Assembly (NCBI GenBank): GCA_945643635.1
Contig: CALZFC010000276.1
Span: forward strand, 1,067,501-1,131,500
Length of the DNA: 64,000 nt
From: Allodiplogaster sudhausi
Lineage: Eukaryota; Nematoda; Chromadorea; Rhabditida; Diplogasteridae
Direction: 5' to 3'
Part shown: in pieces, positions 35,736-47,800 of the stretch
How positions within the stretch are numbered: the stretch's first letter is position 1
How the letters are laid out: each line of letters begins with the position of its first letter
Program-made: the position numbers and the translations under genes
The notes under the pieces: generated by a model
Seen by the model: the letters and a program-made list of their open reading frames with translations, nothing else
Database searches by the model: none
Told to the model about the DNA's origin: nothing

Positions 35736-36597
35736 CAGGTGCCACTATCAACTGGGGTGTCCTGGTGGCGGCTGCACATCTGTTCCCCCCGCACGACTGG
35801 TGGCGCATCCTTCCACTCTATTCTGCTACCGTGCTTCACACTATAATCTACGACACGATTTATGCACACCAGGTTCGTCACTATTTATTTTAAAATACTT
35901 TTTTTTTAAAGTAAGCTCATTTTGAAGATGCAAGCAATGTTCTTGACCTTTTCACACCATTTGATGTTATTATTATCGTTTATTATTGTTTGGTCTACCG
36001 TAACCTTTTCACTTTTCCACTCAGGATAAAGTGGATGATGCGCGAGTGGGCATCAAGTCGTCCGCGTTGCATCTCGGCGACCGAACAAGACCGACGCTCG
36101 CCGCGGCTGCCGTTGCCATGACTGGCGGCCTCGTCCTTGCCGGCCTGGCAAACTGCCCAACTTGGCCGTACTACGTGGCCGTTGCAGGTACTGTACATTC
36201 TTGAAATACATATACTTTTAACAAGTAATTAATGTAATTATTGATGTGATTTATTTTCAAAGAACCTGTCAGTTGAGCTTAATATCTACCATGCTCTGCA
36301 CTCTGCATTTCTCGTTCTACATAATTTTTTCTTAAGGATTACGGTAGATTTAAGCCTCTTATAATTAATTAGCTTTCATGTTATATATGTTTTAAAGAGA
36401 TGAATATGAAATTTTCAGGCACCGCTGCGCACGTCGGATGGCAAGTGGCAACGGTGCGTACAGAGAGCACGGAAGATTGCTGGAGCAAGTTCAGGTCGAA
36501 TCAGTGGATGGGAGCCATTCTGTTCACGGGCATAGTTGCCGGGAATCTACTCAAAGAAGAGAAGAAGGAAGCAGTTGAAGAGGAGGAGATATCTTGA
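34465..36597 (+). CDS. coq-2: COQ2, 4-hydroxybenzoate polyprenyltransferase
   Basis: Seven exons: 34465-34666, 34758-34924, 35130-35251, 35360-35469, 35739-35872, 36025-36187, 36419-36597; 358 residues, consistent phases. COQ2 attaches the polyprenyl tail to 4-hydroxybenzoate in the mitochondrial inner membrane, committing the ring to ubiquinone synthesis. The start at 34465 gives a Ser/Leu/Arg-rich presequence (MLLARPSLSCLLPVCSSRFL). YLRLMRADKPTGTWLLFWPS is the family N-terminal signature. The first Asp-rich motif is INDLWDRDFDRQVERTKLRP and the second is IYDTIYAHQDKVDDARVGIK, both intact. Other landmarks are GYPLAKRYTNWPQAVLG, TINWGVL, and a C-terminal SNQWMGAILFTGIVAGNLLK before an acidic tail. 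The third-to-fourth exon junction uses a pyrimidine-poor acceptor (GATTTGAG). (CT)n tracts precede the acceptors at 34757 and 35738. Confidence 0.95.
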
Positions 36598-36968
36598 TTA
36601 GTTTATCTTACCTTAGTAATAGTTATTAATTTCTAGGATTTTATTTAATTATTAACCTGCGGTAATAGAGACAGAGTAGTGATTTTATCGGTTGTGCTTT
36701 GTGATACGCTCTCCATTGTTAATTTACACAAGCTGATATTCTTTGATATATTCCGATTGACCACTTTACTTTTCCGTGCTTATTTTGCCTTGTCAATAGT
36801 TAGCACATTATTATCCACATTCCTTTGCTTTTGTCATGTGTTTAATACGTTTGACATATCGAGTGTGGATATTTCTCAATGCTAAAGTTCTCATCTTACA
36901 ATTAAGCCTATATAATGAATCGGTGGAACTGCTTTATCACTTCTGAACACTCTGTACAGCACAAGCAA
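36598..36968. other. Downstream of coq-2
   Basis: AT-rich 3' flank with no exon recognised. It ends at the left border of the 855-bp tandem duplication; 36969 is the first base matching the repeat unit. Confidence 0.5.
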
Positions 36969-37689
36969 TGACGGCAACCACAGGAAGTGGTGAGTCAGGC
37001 ACGTTGCTAATAGTAAGGCTATCAATACATCCAGTGAATAAATCAGAAACCAGGGAAAGCTTAAGAGAGCCTGTCTGAGATATTCGACCATGGCCATAGC
37101 AGAAGATGCAGGGAACAAAAATATTTTTTGATTTTAATTTTCTTTGCAGGGCTTATGTAGCATCATGAGAGCTTCCAAAAAAACTTTTTTTCAAAAAATA
37201 TTTTGAAGGTATGACTACAGTATGCCTTGATTTACCAAAAATATTCAATTGACCATAAAGTTCGTAAAAGCTAACCAAATTAAATTTTGAAAGCATCGTT
37301 AGATTCGTCATCTAAAAGCGCATAAAATTGCCTAAACAAGTTTTTCATTAAAGTTTCATTAAAAGGTCGAAATGAGCATTTATATTATTGGAATGTACCA
37401 TTAGAGTGCCAAGCCGTAGAAACTACGCGATGAAACCATATCCATTTGATAGAGCGTCATTTGTTACCCATAGAAAACTGCCTCTCATGTGGATCGTCCT
37501 ACAAGAACTTACAATGTACGGGGGTGAACACCTCATAGAGTAATAACCTGCAGAACAAAAAAAGGCTATAAAATGCGTTTTTCTCGCTCTTTTCAAAATC
37601 CAAGGATACCATTGTGTTTATAATTTAGAAATACATAAAAATGTCATACATAATTTGTTCATACGATTACATTCTCAATCACTTTTTCG

Positions 37690-38175
37690 GCAAAAACTGT
37701 ATTTCTGGCCTGCTGGAGAGAGGTTAGCGCATGTAGTCAGAAAACAAAGAAAGACTGCGACTAAATTCGTATGCCATGTGAAAGCCCAGTCTTTTCTACG
37801 TGTAATATACTATCTTCCTCCCGAATTGTGCTACAGGAAAGTTTCAATATATCCCTTTGAAGCGCGCACTCACAGTGCGGCCTGCCCAGAAAATCCCCTT
37901 TAACCTAGCTATCCGGCTTCATACGCGATATTAGGGGAAGTTTTGCAAAATATCTCATTTCACATGTCCCATCACACAAAAAACCACGTAGATGACTTTA
38001 TCTTAGCGAATCTTCGCTATTATTTTCGGCAGATACTCTTTTTGCCTTTTACGCAGGTGAGAGAAAAGTGCACGTAAGCAGAAAAATATGAAAGACTACA
38101 TCTAAACGAGCACTCTACGTGCAAACCCAAACTTTTATACGTTGAATTTACTTCCTCAAAATGTAATTTGTTAAC
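37690..38175. repeat. Diverged direct sub-repeat inside the transposon arm
   Basis: Sequence around 37690-37830 and around 38035-38175 is similar in the same direction. Shared features are a gag-gagag run, a G/CATGTAGTCAG- or CACGTAAGCAG-type block, AAAGACTGC or AAAGACTAC, and a TTTTCTACGTG- or TTTTATACGTT-type end. The mirrored copies lie in the right arm. Confidence 0.5.
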
Positions 38176-38314
38176 GTGAATGGTTTGATAAGTCCGTTCG
38201 AATAGTATAACGTAAATTCTGCTGTATTCGATGTTACTGTCCCACTCATCAAAGATCGCTTTATTAAAATGGGGAAGTGACAACTATAACTGATGAGAGT
38301 ATTTTTTCCTTTCT

Positions 38315-39508
38315 TTAGAAAAGCTCGTCATGAATTCTCCTCTTTCGTTCCGGAGATGTAGTTGTCGCCGTTCTACTTCCGTCGTCAATTGCTCTCTCTT
38401 CGGCTGGCTGCTGCTCTTCGCCCAGAATCTCAAGCCCGAGCTTCCTGTAGTGGTCAAAGGATGTACCCCATTGAGGATCGGTTTTATACTCAAGCTCAAT
38501 ATCCCCTTCCTCTTCGTAGAGTTCGTCGACTGGATCTGATGTCTTCGTTTTCTTGCGTGATTCTGGAACTTGGTCTGATAACCCATGCGATCTTTTTTTC
38601 GCAGTTGCTAGTCGACTAAAGATCGACGCGAGTTGCTGAACTGTCAGAACTTCACCAGTCGTGAAACTGAGCTTTCCTGTGTCCGCTTCTCTCTGATTTT
38701 TCATTCGCTTATGGGCTTCACGGGGGTCGATCTTCACGCCAGTCCTTGTTCCTTCGTTGAACTGTTCAATGGCCCATTGTTTTGCCCTTTCGGGAAGCCT
38801 TTCATTCTTTTTTTTCTCCTTGAGCGCCCATCCTTGGCTAGCAATTTTTCCGTTAGAATTGTCGTCCACGAAAGATTCAAGGGCATCGTCCACGATAGTA
38901 AATACGCTGTGTTGCATCGGTCCTTCCAGCCCATCTGCGAACAGCAGCAGACTGTTGTCTCGAAGAGTGGCTCGCTCGGCTCTTCCTTTGTGCTTGCCAT
39001 CGATAATGTGCCTTTCTAAATTTCTCGATTCAATGAATTCCGCGGCACATGTCTCTTCGGGACACTGAAATGGAAACTGTGTTTCATCAACGCAGACATC
39101 AGCATCTTGAGGCATTGTGCAGGCTTCTTGCTCCTCGTGTTCAAGTCCGGTTTCTTTTTCTGCATTCGTCCTTTGACGCTCTGGTCTCCCGATTTCCCTC
39201 CAAAAAGGATGATTATCTTGGCTGACCAAGGCTCCGTCTTCTTGATCGACTATTAGATGCCCTTGATTCTTCTTCAGCGTGTCGTATTTGATCAACTTTC
39301 CTTGACCAATCTCAGAATGACGATGAACTCTTATTCCATCCGCTTCGTAGAGAAAAGTGTTCAACTGAGATATTCCGGGAATTGATGAGTGGCTGAGAGA
39401 ACCGCCTTCAACATGAGTGAGGTGCACGGATACGCCGCGGAGTTCTTTCCCCCAAATTATGGCGGCAAAAAACTCTTCAGCGGTTCTGGCGTTGCTTCCG
39501 CTGTCAAG
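38315..39508 (-). CDS. C2H2-finger protein of the fold-back element (N-terminus lost)
   Basis: An open minus-strand frame of 437 codons ends at 38315. Its first 40 codons (39628-39509) are antisense to the right arm and so not original; the genuine part starts at the centre/arm junction at 39508. It contains one C2H2 finger (CPEETCAAEF then HIIDGKH, about 38996-39072), a conserved-looking block (GKIASQGWALKEKKKNERLP, then TGVKIDPREAHKRMKNQREA), and an acidic tail. Similar finger plus WALK and DPREA-type blocks are, from memory, found in many uncharacterised animal proteins often linked to mobile DNA; no enzymatic motif is seen. The right arm repeats the C-terminal 180 codons in mirror orientation (39514-40070, plus strand). 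The frame is broken by the inversion breakpoint. Confidence 0.55.
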   Translation of the reverse strand, partial: LDSGSNARTAEEFFAAIIWGKELRGVSVHLTHVEGGSLSHSSIPGISQLNTFLYEADGIRVHRHSEIGQGKLIKYDTLKKNQGHLIVDQEDGALVSQDNHPFWREIGRPERQRTNAEKETGLEHEEQEACTMPQDADVCVDETQFPFQCPEETCAAEFIESRNLERHIIDGKHKGRAERATLRDNSLLLFADGLEGPMQHSVFTIVDDALESFVDDNSNGKIASQGWALKEKKKNERLPERAKQWAIEQFNEGTRTGVKIDPREAHKRMKNQREADTGKLSFTTGEVLTVQQLASIFSRLATAKKRSHGLSDQVPESRKKTKTSDPVDELYEEEGDIELEYKTDPQWGTSFDHYRKLGLEILGEEQQPAEERAIDDGSRTATTTSPERKRRIHDELF

Positions 39509-39509
39509 G

Positions 39510-40070
39510 TCTTTCGTGGACGACAATTCTAACGGAAAAATTGCTAGCCAAGGATGGGCGCTCAAGGAGAAAAAAAAGAATGAAAGGCTTCCCGAAAGGG
39601 CAAAACAATGGGCCATTGAACAGTTCAACGAAGGAACAAGGACTGGCGTGAAGATCGACCCCCGTGAAGCCCATAAGCGAATGAAAAATCAGAGAGAAGC
39701 GGACACAGGAAAGCTCAGTTTCACGACTGGTGAAGTTCTGACAGTTCAGCAACTCGCGTCGATCTTTAGTCGACTAGCAACTGCGAAAAAAAGATCGCAT
39801 GGGTTATCAGACCAAGTTCCAGAATCACGCAAGAAAACGAAGACATCAGATCCAGTCGACGAACTCTACGAAGAGGAAGGGGATATTGAGCTTGAGTATA
39901 AAACCGATCCTCAATGGGGTACATCCTTTGACCACTACAGGAAGCTCGGGCTTGAGATTCTGGGCGAAGAGCAGCAGCCAGCCGAAGAGAGAGCAATTGA
40001 CGACGGAAGTAGAACGGCGACAACTACATCTCCGGAACGAAAGAGGAGAATTCATGACGAGCTTTTCTAA
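39510..40070 (+). pseudogene. Mirror copy of the C-terminal half of the C2H2 protein
   Basis: Identical in reverse complement to 38315-38875 of the left arm. It lacks the zinc finger; the upstream open frame (from 39417) reads antisense through the centre and is not a natural N-terminus. Confidence 0.8.
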
Positions 40071-41644
40071 AGAAAGGAAAAAATACTCTCATCAGTTATA
40101 GTTGTCACTTCCCTATTTTAATAAAGCGATCTTTGATGAGTGGGACAGTAACATCGAATACAGCAGAATTTACGTTATACTATTCGAACGGACTTATCAA
40201 ACCATTCACGTTAACAAATTACATTTTGAGGAAGTAAATTCAACGTATAAAAGTTTGGGTTTGCACGTAGAGTGCTCGTTTAGATGTAGTCTTTCATATT
40301 TTTCTGCTTACGTGCACTTTTCTCTCACCTGCGTAAAAGGCAAAAAGAGTATCTGCCGAAAATAATAGCGAAGATTCGCTAAGATAAAGTCATCTACGTG
40401 GTTTTTTGTGTGATGGGACATGTGAAATGAGATATTTTGCAAAACTTCCCCTAATATCGCGTATGAAGCCGGATAGCTAGGTTAAAGGGGATTTTCTGGG
40501 CAGGCCGCACTGTGAGTGCGCGCTTCAAAGGGATATATTGAAACTTTCCTGTAGCACAATTCGGGAGGAAGATAGTATATTACACGTAGAAAAGACTGGG
40601 CTTTCACATGGCATACGAATTTAGTCGCAGTCTTTCTTTGTTTTCTGACTACATGCGCTAACCTCTCTCCAGCAGGCCAGAAATACAGTTTTTGCCGAAA
40701 AAGTGATTGAGAATGTAATCGTATGAACAAATTATGTATGACATTTTTATGTATTTCTAAATTATAAACACAATGGTATCCTTGGATTTTGAAAAGAGCG
40801 AGAAAAACGCATTTTATAGCCTTTTTTTGTTCTGCAGGTTATTACTCTATGAGGTGTTCACCCCCGTACATTGTAAGTTCTTGTAGGACGATCCACATGA
40901 GAGGCAGTTTTCTATGGGTAACAAATGACGCTCTATCAAATGGATATGGTTTCATCGCGTAGTTTCTACGGCTTGGCACTCTAATGGTACATTCCAATAA
41001 TATAAATGCTCATTTCGACCTTTTAATGAAACTTTAATGAAAAACTTGTTTAGGCAATTTTATGCGCTTTTAGATGACGAATCTAACGATGCTTTCAAAA
41101 TTTAATTTGGTTAGCTTTTACGAACTTTATGGTCAATTGAATATTTTTGGTAAATCAAGGCATACTGTAGTCATACCTTCAAAATATTTTTTGAAAAAAA
41201 GTTTTTTTGGAAGCTCTCATGATGCTACATAAGCCCTGCAAAGAAAATTAAAATCAAAAAATATTTTTGTTCCCTGCACCCTCATGATCGAGTATCTCAG
41301 ACAGGCTCTCTTAATAACAAAAAGAAACAAACAAATAAATTAGATAAGGAAGTAAGGGCTTCCAGGACCTCACGAACCCATGGGAAATCCGAACATCATA
41401 AAATTAAGGAATAAATACTACAAATTCAACTATAATGTATTACGAGATCAATTGACAATGAGACGTCAAAGGAGGTGGACGACGTATACAGCGAAAGTCG
41501 AATGCTAGCACATACTGGGGAATCACCAGAAAAAATTCTTTAAAAAGAAAATCGGGAGGGGGGGGGGGAGAAACAAAGTAGCGCAGCTTAGATAGAAATG
41601 AAGGTGATTTCGTTGGACCGAGAGCTGATCGTGAGCTATGAAGG

Positions 41645-41848
41645 TTACTTGGAATTCTTGTACGAGTCGCGGCCATGCCTAGTGACACACTTGGCCAGTT
41701 TCACAGAGGCCTTGGCTCCTCCTCCTCCTCCGCGCTGCTTCTTGCCGGGACCACTTCTTCGAGCTGCGCCAATGGTGACGAGGCGATCGAGGGATGAAGA
41801 CTGACTCACTTCTCCTTCGATGGCAGACGTGAAGGAATGAAGGGCACT
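41645..41848 (-). pseudogene. Duplicated terminal exon of the GCP gene (copy A)
   Basis: Sixty-seven codons plus stop, same frame and acceptor (CTTGAG|AGTGCC) as the exon at 43355-43558, with Arg replaced by His near the start. It could act as an alternative last exon if the closer copies were skipped. Confidence 0.8.
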
Positions 41849-41873
41849 CTCAAGTAAAGAGAGAAAGTGAGAA

Positions 41874-41919
<46 letters not shown>

Positions 41920-42499
41920 AGAGAGAGTGGGAGAGAGAGAGTGGGAGAGAGAGATAGAGAGAGTGGGAGAGAGAGATAGAGAAAGTGGGAGAGAGAGAGT
42001 GGGAGAGAGAGGAGAGAGTATATAAGAAAGAGAGAAAATTGAGGGAGAAAAGGAGGAAAAGGACGGCAACCACAATGACGGCAACCACAGGAAGTGGTGA
42101 GTCAGGCACGTTGCTAATAGTAAGGCTATCAATACATCCAGTGAATAAATCAGAAACCAGGGAAAGCTTAATAACAAAAAGAAACAAACAAATAAATTAG
42201 ATAAGGAAGTAAGGGCTTCCAGGACCTCACGAACCCATGGGAAATCCGAACATCATAAAATTAAGGAATAAATACTACAAATTCAACTATAATGTATTAC
42301 GAGATCAATTGACAATGAGACGTCAAAGGAGGTGGACGACGTATACAGCGAAAGTCGAATGCTAGCACATACTGGGGAATCACCAGAAAAAATTCTTTAA
42401 AAAGAAAATCGGGAGGGGGGGGGAGAAACAAAGTAGCGCAGCTTAGATAGAAATGAAGGTGATTTCGTTGGACCGAGAGCTGATCGTGAGCTATGAAGG

Positions 42500-42703
42500 T
42501 TACTTGGAATTCTTGTACGAGTCGCGGCCATGCCTAGTGACACACTTGGCCAGTTTCACAGAGGCCTTGGCTCCTCCTCCTCCTCCGCGCTGCTTCTTGC
42601 CGGGACCACTTCTTCGAGCTGCGCCAATGGTGACGAGGCGATCGAGGGATGAAGACTGACTCACTTCTCCTTCGATGGCAGACGTGAAGGAATGAAGGGC
42701 ACT
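42500..42703 (-). pseudogene. Duplicated terminal exon of the GCP gene (copy B)
   Basis: As copy A: intact acceptor, frame and stop, and the His variant. It lies 855 bp downstream (in transcript sense) of the exon joined in the gene model. Confidence 0.8.
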
Positions 42704-42728
42704 CTCAAGTAAAGAGAGAAAGTGAGAA

Positions 42729-42772
<44 letters not shown>

Positions 42773-43354
42773 AGAGAGAGAGTGGGAGAGAGAGAGTGGG
42801 AGAGAGAGATAGAGAGAGTGGGAGAGAGAGATAGAGAAAGTGGGAGAGAGAGAGTGGGAGAGAGAGGAGAGAGTATATAAGAAAGAGAGAAAATTGAGGG
42901 AGAAAAGGAGGAAAAGGACGGCAACCACAATGACGGCAACCACAGGAAGTGGTGAGTCAGGCACGTTGCTAATAGTAAGGCTATCAATACATCCAGTGAA
43001 TAAATCAGAAACCAGGGAAAGCTTAATAACAAAAAGAAACAAACAAATAAATTAGATAAGGAAGTAAGGGCTTCCAGGACCTCACGAACCCATGGGAAAT
43101 CCGAACATCATAAAATTAAGGAATAAATACTACAAATTCAACTATAATGTATTACGAGATCAATTGACAATGAGACGTCAAAGGAGGTGGACGACGTATA
43201 GAGCGAAAGTCGAATGCTAGCACATACTGGGGAATCACCAGAAGAAATTCTTTAAAAAGAAAATCGGGAGGGGGGGGGAGAAACAAAGTAGCGCAGCTTA
43301 GATAGAAATGAAGGTGATTTCGTTGAACCGAGAGCTGATCGTGAGCTATGAAGG

Positions 43355-44416
43355 TTACTTGGAATTCTTGTACGAGTCGCGGCCATGCCTAGTGACACAC
43401 TTGGCCAGTTTCACAGAGGCCTTGGCTCCTCCTCCTCCTCCGCGCTGCTTCTTGCCGGGACCACTTCTTCGAGCTGCGCCAATGGTGACGAGGCGATCGA
43501 GGGATGAAGACTGACTCACTTCTCCTTCGATGGCAGACGTGAAGGAACGAAGGGCACTCTCAAGTAAAGAGAGAGAGTGAGAGAGATAGATAGAGAGAGA
43601 GAGAGTGGGAGAGGGAGAGATAGAGAGATTGGGAGAGAGAGATAGAGAAAGTGGGAGAGAGAGAGTGGGAGAGAGAGGAGAGAGTATATAAGAAAGAGAG
43701 AAAATTGAGGGAGAAAAGGAGGAAAAGGTGCACGAGTGAGGGGAGAAGTGGAGAGAAAGAAGACCTCAAAGTTTCCGCAGTGCTTGGCAAGTTCGCCTCG
43801 GATGGCCGCAACCGCCCGCTGCTCCACATCATCACGGCGAATCTGACAAAGAATACATTTATTAGACTCGAATACGAATCTCTCGAGCAAACACATAAGA
43901 ATTTCACTATCAGGAAATATGAGATTTACTAGCATGTCCTGCGAACTGTATCATACAATGAATGGATATACTAACAAACATTTTAGTACTCAAAGATAAA
44001 AATTTGAATAACCTTTTCTTCGATTTGCTCGAATTCACGCATAGTTTCATTTGGGACAGAATTCTGAAATAATATCCGCATTCACATTCGTAACTATTGG
44101 TTTTTTTGAAATGCTTAAGATCGTTAAATTAATTCTCTTTTTTCTTTCCCTGGAAAAGCTGTTATTTCTGCGAAAGCTCCTAATAATCTTTTACAAAGAA
44201 CTGTCCGAAATGAACGAAGTGAAGTTAAAATAGAAGGCTTTACTGATTTTTACCCATTTATTTAAGAATAAAACCTCATCTACGGCCGTCCTTTCCTTTC
44301 CTGCACGGATCATTTGCTCCCTGTCGACCATTCCTTCCCAGAGCCGGAACACATCCAACAACTTCCCAGCCTCTTCCAGGATAACAACCAGCGAAGTGCA
44401 TGCAGACTCGGGCAGC

Positions 44417-44462
<46 letters not shown>

Positions 44463-44469
44463 GGAGAGA

Positions 44470-44512
<43 letters not shown>

Positions 44513-44519
44513 GGAGAGA

Positions 44520-44565
<46 letters not shown>

Positions 44566-44828
44566 GAGCAAGATAGAGCGAGATAGAGATAACGAAGGGG
44601 TGAGGAAGCAAGAGTAAGAGAGAGAGCAGAGAAAGAGAGAAGGGGGTAAGAAGGAAAAGAAAGAGAGAGAGCGAACCTTCTGCACGGCGAAGAGCTTGAA
44701 CTCCTTTCTCGTTGCGGCGACAAGGGTTCCGACTGCTCCAATGTAGTGGCGATGGGCATGAACGCAGTCATCCACTGAGATGGCTTGGTCAAGGAGTAGC
44801 CAGAGATGGGCTGAGAGATGGGCAACCT

Positions 44829-44868
<40 letters not shown>

Positions 44869-47800
44869 TGAGAGAGAACGGAGAGAGAGGAGAGAGAGAG
44901 AATGTGGAATTAGAGATGGAGAGTGAAAAAACAACATACTGTAGCATTTGAATATTGTAAACTCTATTTGGTTACCAAACTCGTACTTACGCCGTCATAG
45001 ATATACGCCTGGAATCGATCGAAGAACTGGCCCAGATCCATGAAGGCGCGCTGGAATGCGAGGAGACAACGGCGAGAGTCTGAATGGACACTCAATTAAT
45101 TAAGGCTTTTCTTTCAGTTGCTCCTCCCAAATGTTGCCATTCTGCCTAATTGTAAGACAAATTGATTATTCTATTCATTGATGAGCAATATACTAGGAAC
45201 AGCGAATAAGGATTGATCCGCCCGCGAAAGGTTCACAGTTTTTTTTTCATTTTTAATATGGTAGAATGCGTAAGGGGACAAAATAATATGAGTATAATGA
45301 ATACAAACTAGGCCAGAGTTTGTTGATGGCTGCCGACTGAAGCTGCAGCACTTCCATGGCATCGAGTAGCTCGAGCCGAGTGGACAACACTGGCCAGATC
45401 GACCAGAACAGGGTCTGGAAGATGAACTCTTTTATATTAAGATAGGCTCTGGAAGAATAATTCACCTCTTATTTAGTACTAAAATAAAACCACTTCTTAC
45501 TTTATGGGGGTTTTCCCCAAAAAATTATCTTTGTTCTTTCCAAACCAAAACATTGAAAGCCAGTAAACTTAACAAACCCGATAGTCCCGAATGCTTTGGT
45601 CGTCCAGCACGATGGCTGCCAAGCGGGGAGCAGTGTAGGAAGGACAGAGCTCAAAATTATTAATTAGTAAGATTATTTTCTATATTTAAACACATTTCTA
45701 TATTCTCCGTATTACAACGTTTTAAAGAATTACAAAAGAAGATACATTGACGCTACTGGGAGACAGCCGATTTCCGTGGCGAGCGGAGCAGAATGGCGAG
45801 TCGTTCAGTGGCTACAAGTAATCATCAGTTCTTCCAAAGCTGACACCCCTTTCTTCAAGGAAAATGCTCAAAATTCACATCAAGTATTTATTAATATCTA
45901 GCAGATTTCATAATCATCATACATAATTAGGCGCATTCTCTCGTACCGCAGTTGAGCAGTCGAAAGGAAGAGGTCGTGGACACTCCCTCGGAAAAGCCGT
46001 TTCACGCACGGCCTCCAGCAGAGCCACGGAAGCGCATTGCTCCATTCGAGAGTGAGAAGTGCCATCCGAAACAACTCCACTGAAAAGATGCTTAAATTAA
46101 GTGTTAAAAAATGGGTTGTTTAGGAGGAAAATTCGATTCCTTGAGTCTTTCAATGGAAGTTGCATATACTGTAAGTAGAAATGGCCAAATTTCAGATGAA
46201 AATACCACTTTCCTACAGTTTCTCTCTCTCTCTCTCTCTCTCTTTCCTCTTCTACAGTGCCCTTTCCCTTCCCAACCAGAGTTTCTGGAAGAGTGTGATG
46301 ACGAAACGTTCGTGGCTGAGAAGGAAGATGGAGTGGATCGCACGGAGATGCGAACAAAGTTTATCTCTCTCCATTACGAGATCCAGAATGACTCCTTAAT
46401 CATTTTCCTTCTTTTTCAGAACAGAGCAAAAAAAGGTAGCGTCTATTACACAAACTAATTCCTGATTTTGGTGGTTCTCGGAGCCATACCCCACCTGGTT
46501 TCGACTGCTTCAGAAACACGAAAATTAAACTAATTCCTATAAATCGAATAAATTTTGCTAGCACAATAAATAAATAAATAAATTGAAACAAAACAACGGG
46601 ATGGCGTACCACAAAGAGACTTTGATATCTCGTGGACGACCTTGGACAGCTCGAGCCGCCGTTCAGCATCTCCCAAGAGCTTCGCGGTAATCTCGTCAAT
46701 CTGGAAAAAGGTAATTAAATTTCAAAACATTAATCACTTTTTTTTCAAATCGGTGCCCCCGTAACAAAATACACCCAAAGTATTACTTGACGGCGTGATG
46801 AAAACATACTCAATTAATAATCGAGCATTTCAAATGCCCGTTTTGCCCGATGTTATGCAAAAGAATGCGAAATGAATACAATGATTTGTCTACTATTGAA
46901 TAAAGTGGCTTCTTTCTGCCTTCGCACCTTTCCTTGGTGTCTCTCCATTTCGTAAGTCTCCGTTGCGAGGAGCTTCGCACATTTGCCTGCCGTCAGGATC
47001 TTGTGAGGAATCTCCTGGGAGCACAGCAGGAATGCGGGCACCAGATCTTTGTCTATGTAAAATCTACAATACCAAATATTGACATCAAAATGACTCGCAG
47101 CCATATGAACAGTAATGACGAATACAGATCATTCTAATTTTAGAACCATATTGGAGGACGTCGTTTCAGTAATACAATTAAAAATAACTGCTAAAATATA
47201 AAACGAATTTTAACAGCTTAACTGTCTCTTTAAGCTCTCAATCATTCGTTCTCTTTCATTCTCTCACTCTCTCTCTCTCTCTAATCTCTCTAAGTGAAAA
47301 GAAGCTCACCTCGTATTCCAAGTCCGCACAAAGTCAGCTTCAGTCACCAGGCCCCCGCAGCCATCCCGCTCGCGGATCATGAACTAAGCCAACACCATAA
47401 ATACTCTCTCAAATGAGACTATATCAAAGAAGAGAAGGAAGCTGTCTTATCATTCATAATACAGCAAGAACATGACACTCGGTTCTACCCCGAACAGAAT
47501 CAGAAAGCCCTATAACTACTGGCAGCAATTCCATTCTTGCACAACCTCAGTGTTGTGTGGATTGAGCAGTCCCTTCTCGAGCCAGTTCTTGATGAGATTT
47601 GCATAGACGAACAGCATACTTTCCAGCATGCCACCAGTCGCCCTCAAGTTTTTTTCCTTCGCATTTCATGAACTCTCCAACTATTTCTTCAAACAATTAA
47701 AACAAAAAATTCTGCAAATAACATTACTAGAGTAAAATATAAAGAAAGTGATAGACAGACTTCTTAGAATCAGAGCCGATAACACCAGAGACGTAGTGCA

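Larger units (their letters stand above)
37065..41310. mobile_element. Fold-back transposon with TTAA target-site duplication
   Basis: The 4246-bp element is flanked by TTAA on both sides (37061-37064 and 41311-41314). The uninterrupted target is present in copies B and C as GGAAAGCTTAATAAC. The ends share an inverted GAGAGCCTGTCTGAGAT, then diverge slightly (left ATTCGACCATGG, right ACTCGATCATGA). Inside are two 1769-bp arms, 37107-38875 and 39510-41278, in perfect register (positions sum to 78385) with at least one mismatch, separated by a unique 634-bp centre. TTAA duplication is known for piggyBac and Kolobok superfamilies. No transposase was recognised, so the element seems non-autonomous. 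Confidence 0.9.
36969..43732. repeat. Tandem ~855-bp duplication carrying the last exon of the GCP gene (three copies)
   Basis: Copy A is 36969-37064 plus 41315-42075, split by the transposon. Copy B is 42076-42930. Copy C starts at 42931 and diverges after about 43732, where unique gene sequence continues. Copies are almost identical apart from G-run length, (AG)n length and a few substitutions. Each contains the full terminal coding exon and stop of the minus-strand gamma-tubulin complex gene: 41645-41848, 42500-42703 and 43355-43558. Copies A and B have His where copy C has Arg near the exon start. Confidence 0.92.

Noticed and set aside
37655..38283. Two frames of 82 and 87 codons in the transposon arm
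   Set aside because: They overlap the diverged sub-repeats, lie on opposite strands, and have no family resemblance; likely non-coding.
46111..46458. Plus-strand acidic frame (FLEECDDETFVAEKEDGVDR) with a good acceptor
   Set aside because: The reverse strand encodes a GRIP1 segment (HLRAIHSIFLLSHERFVITL) in phase with neighbouring GCP exons, so the plus frame is its shadow.
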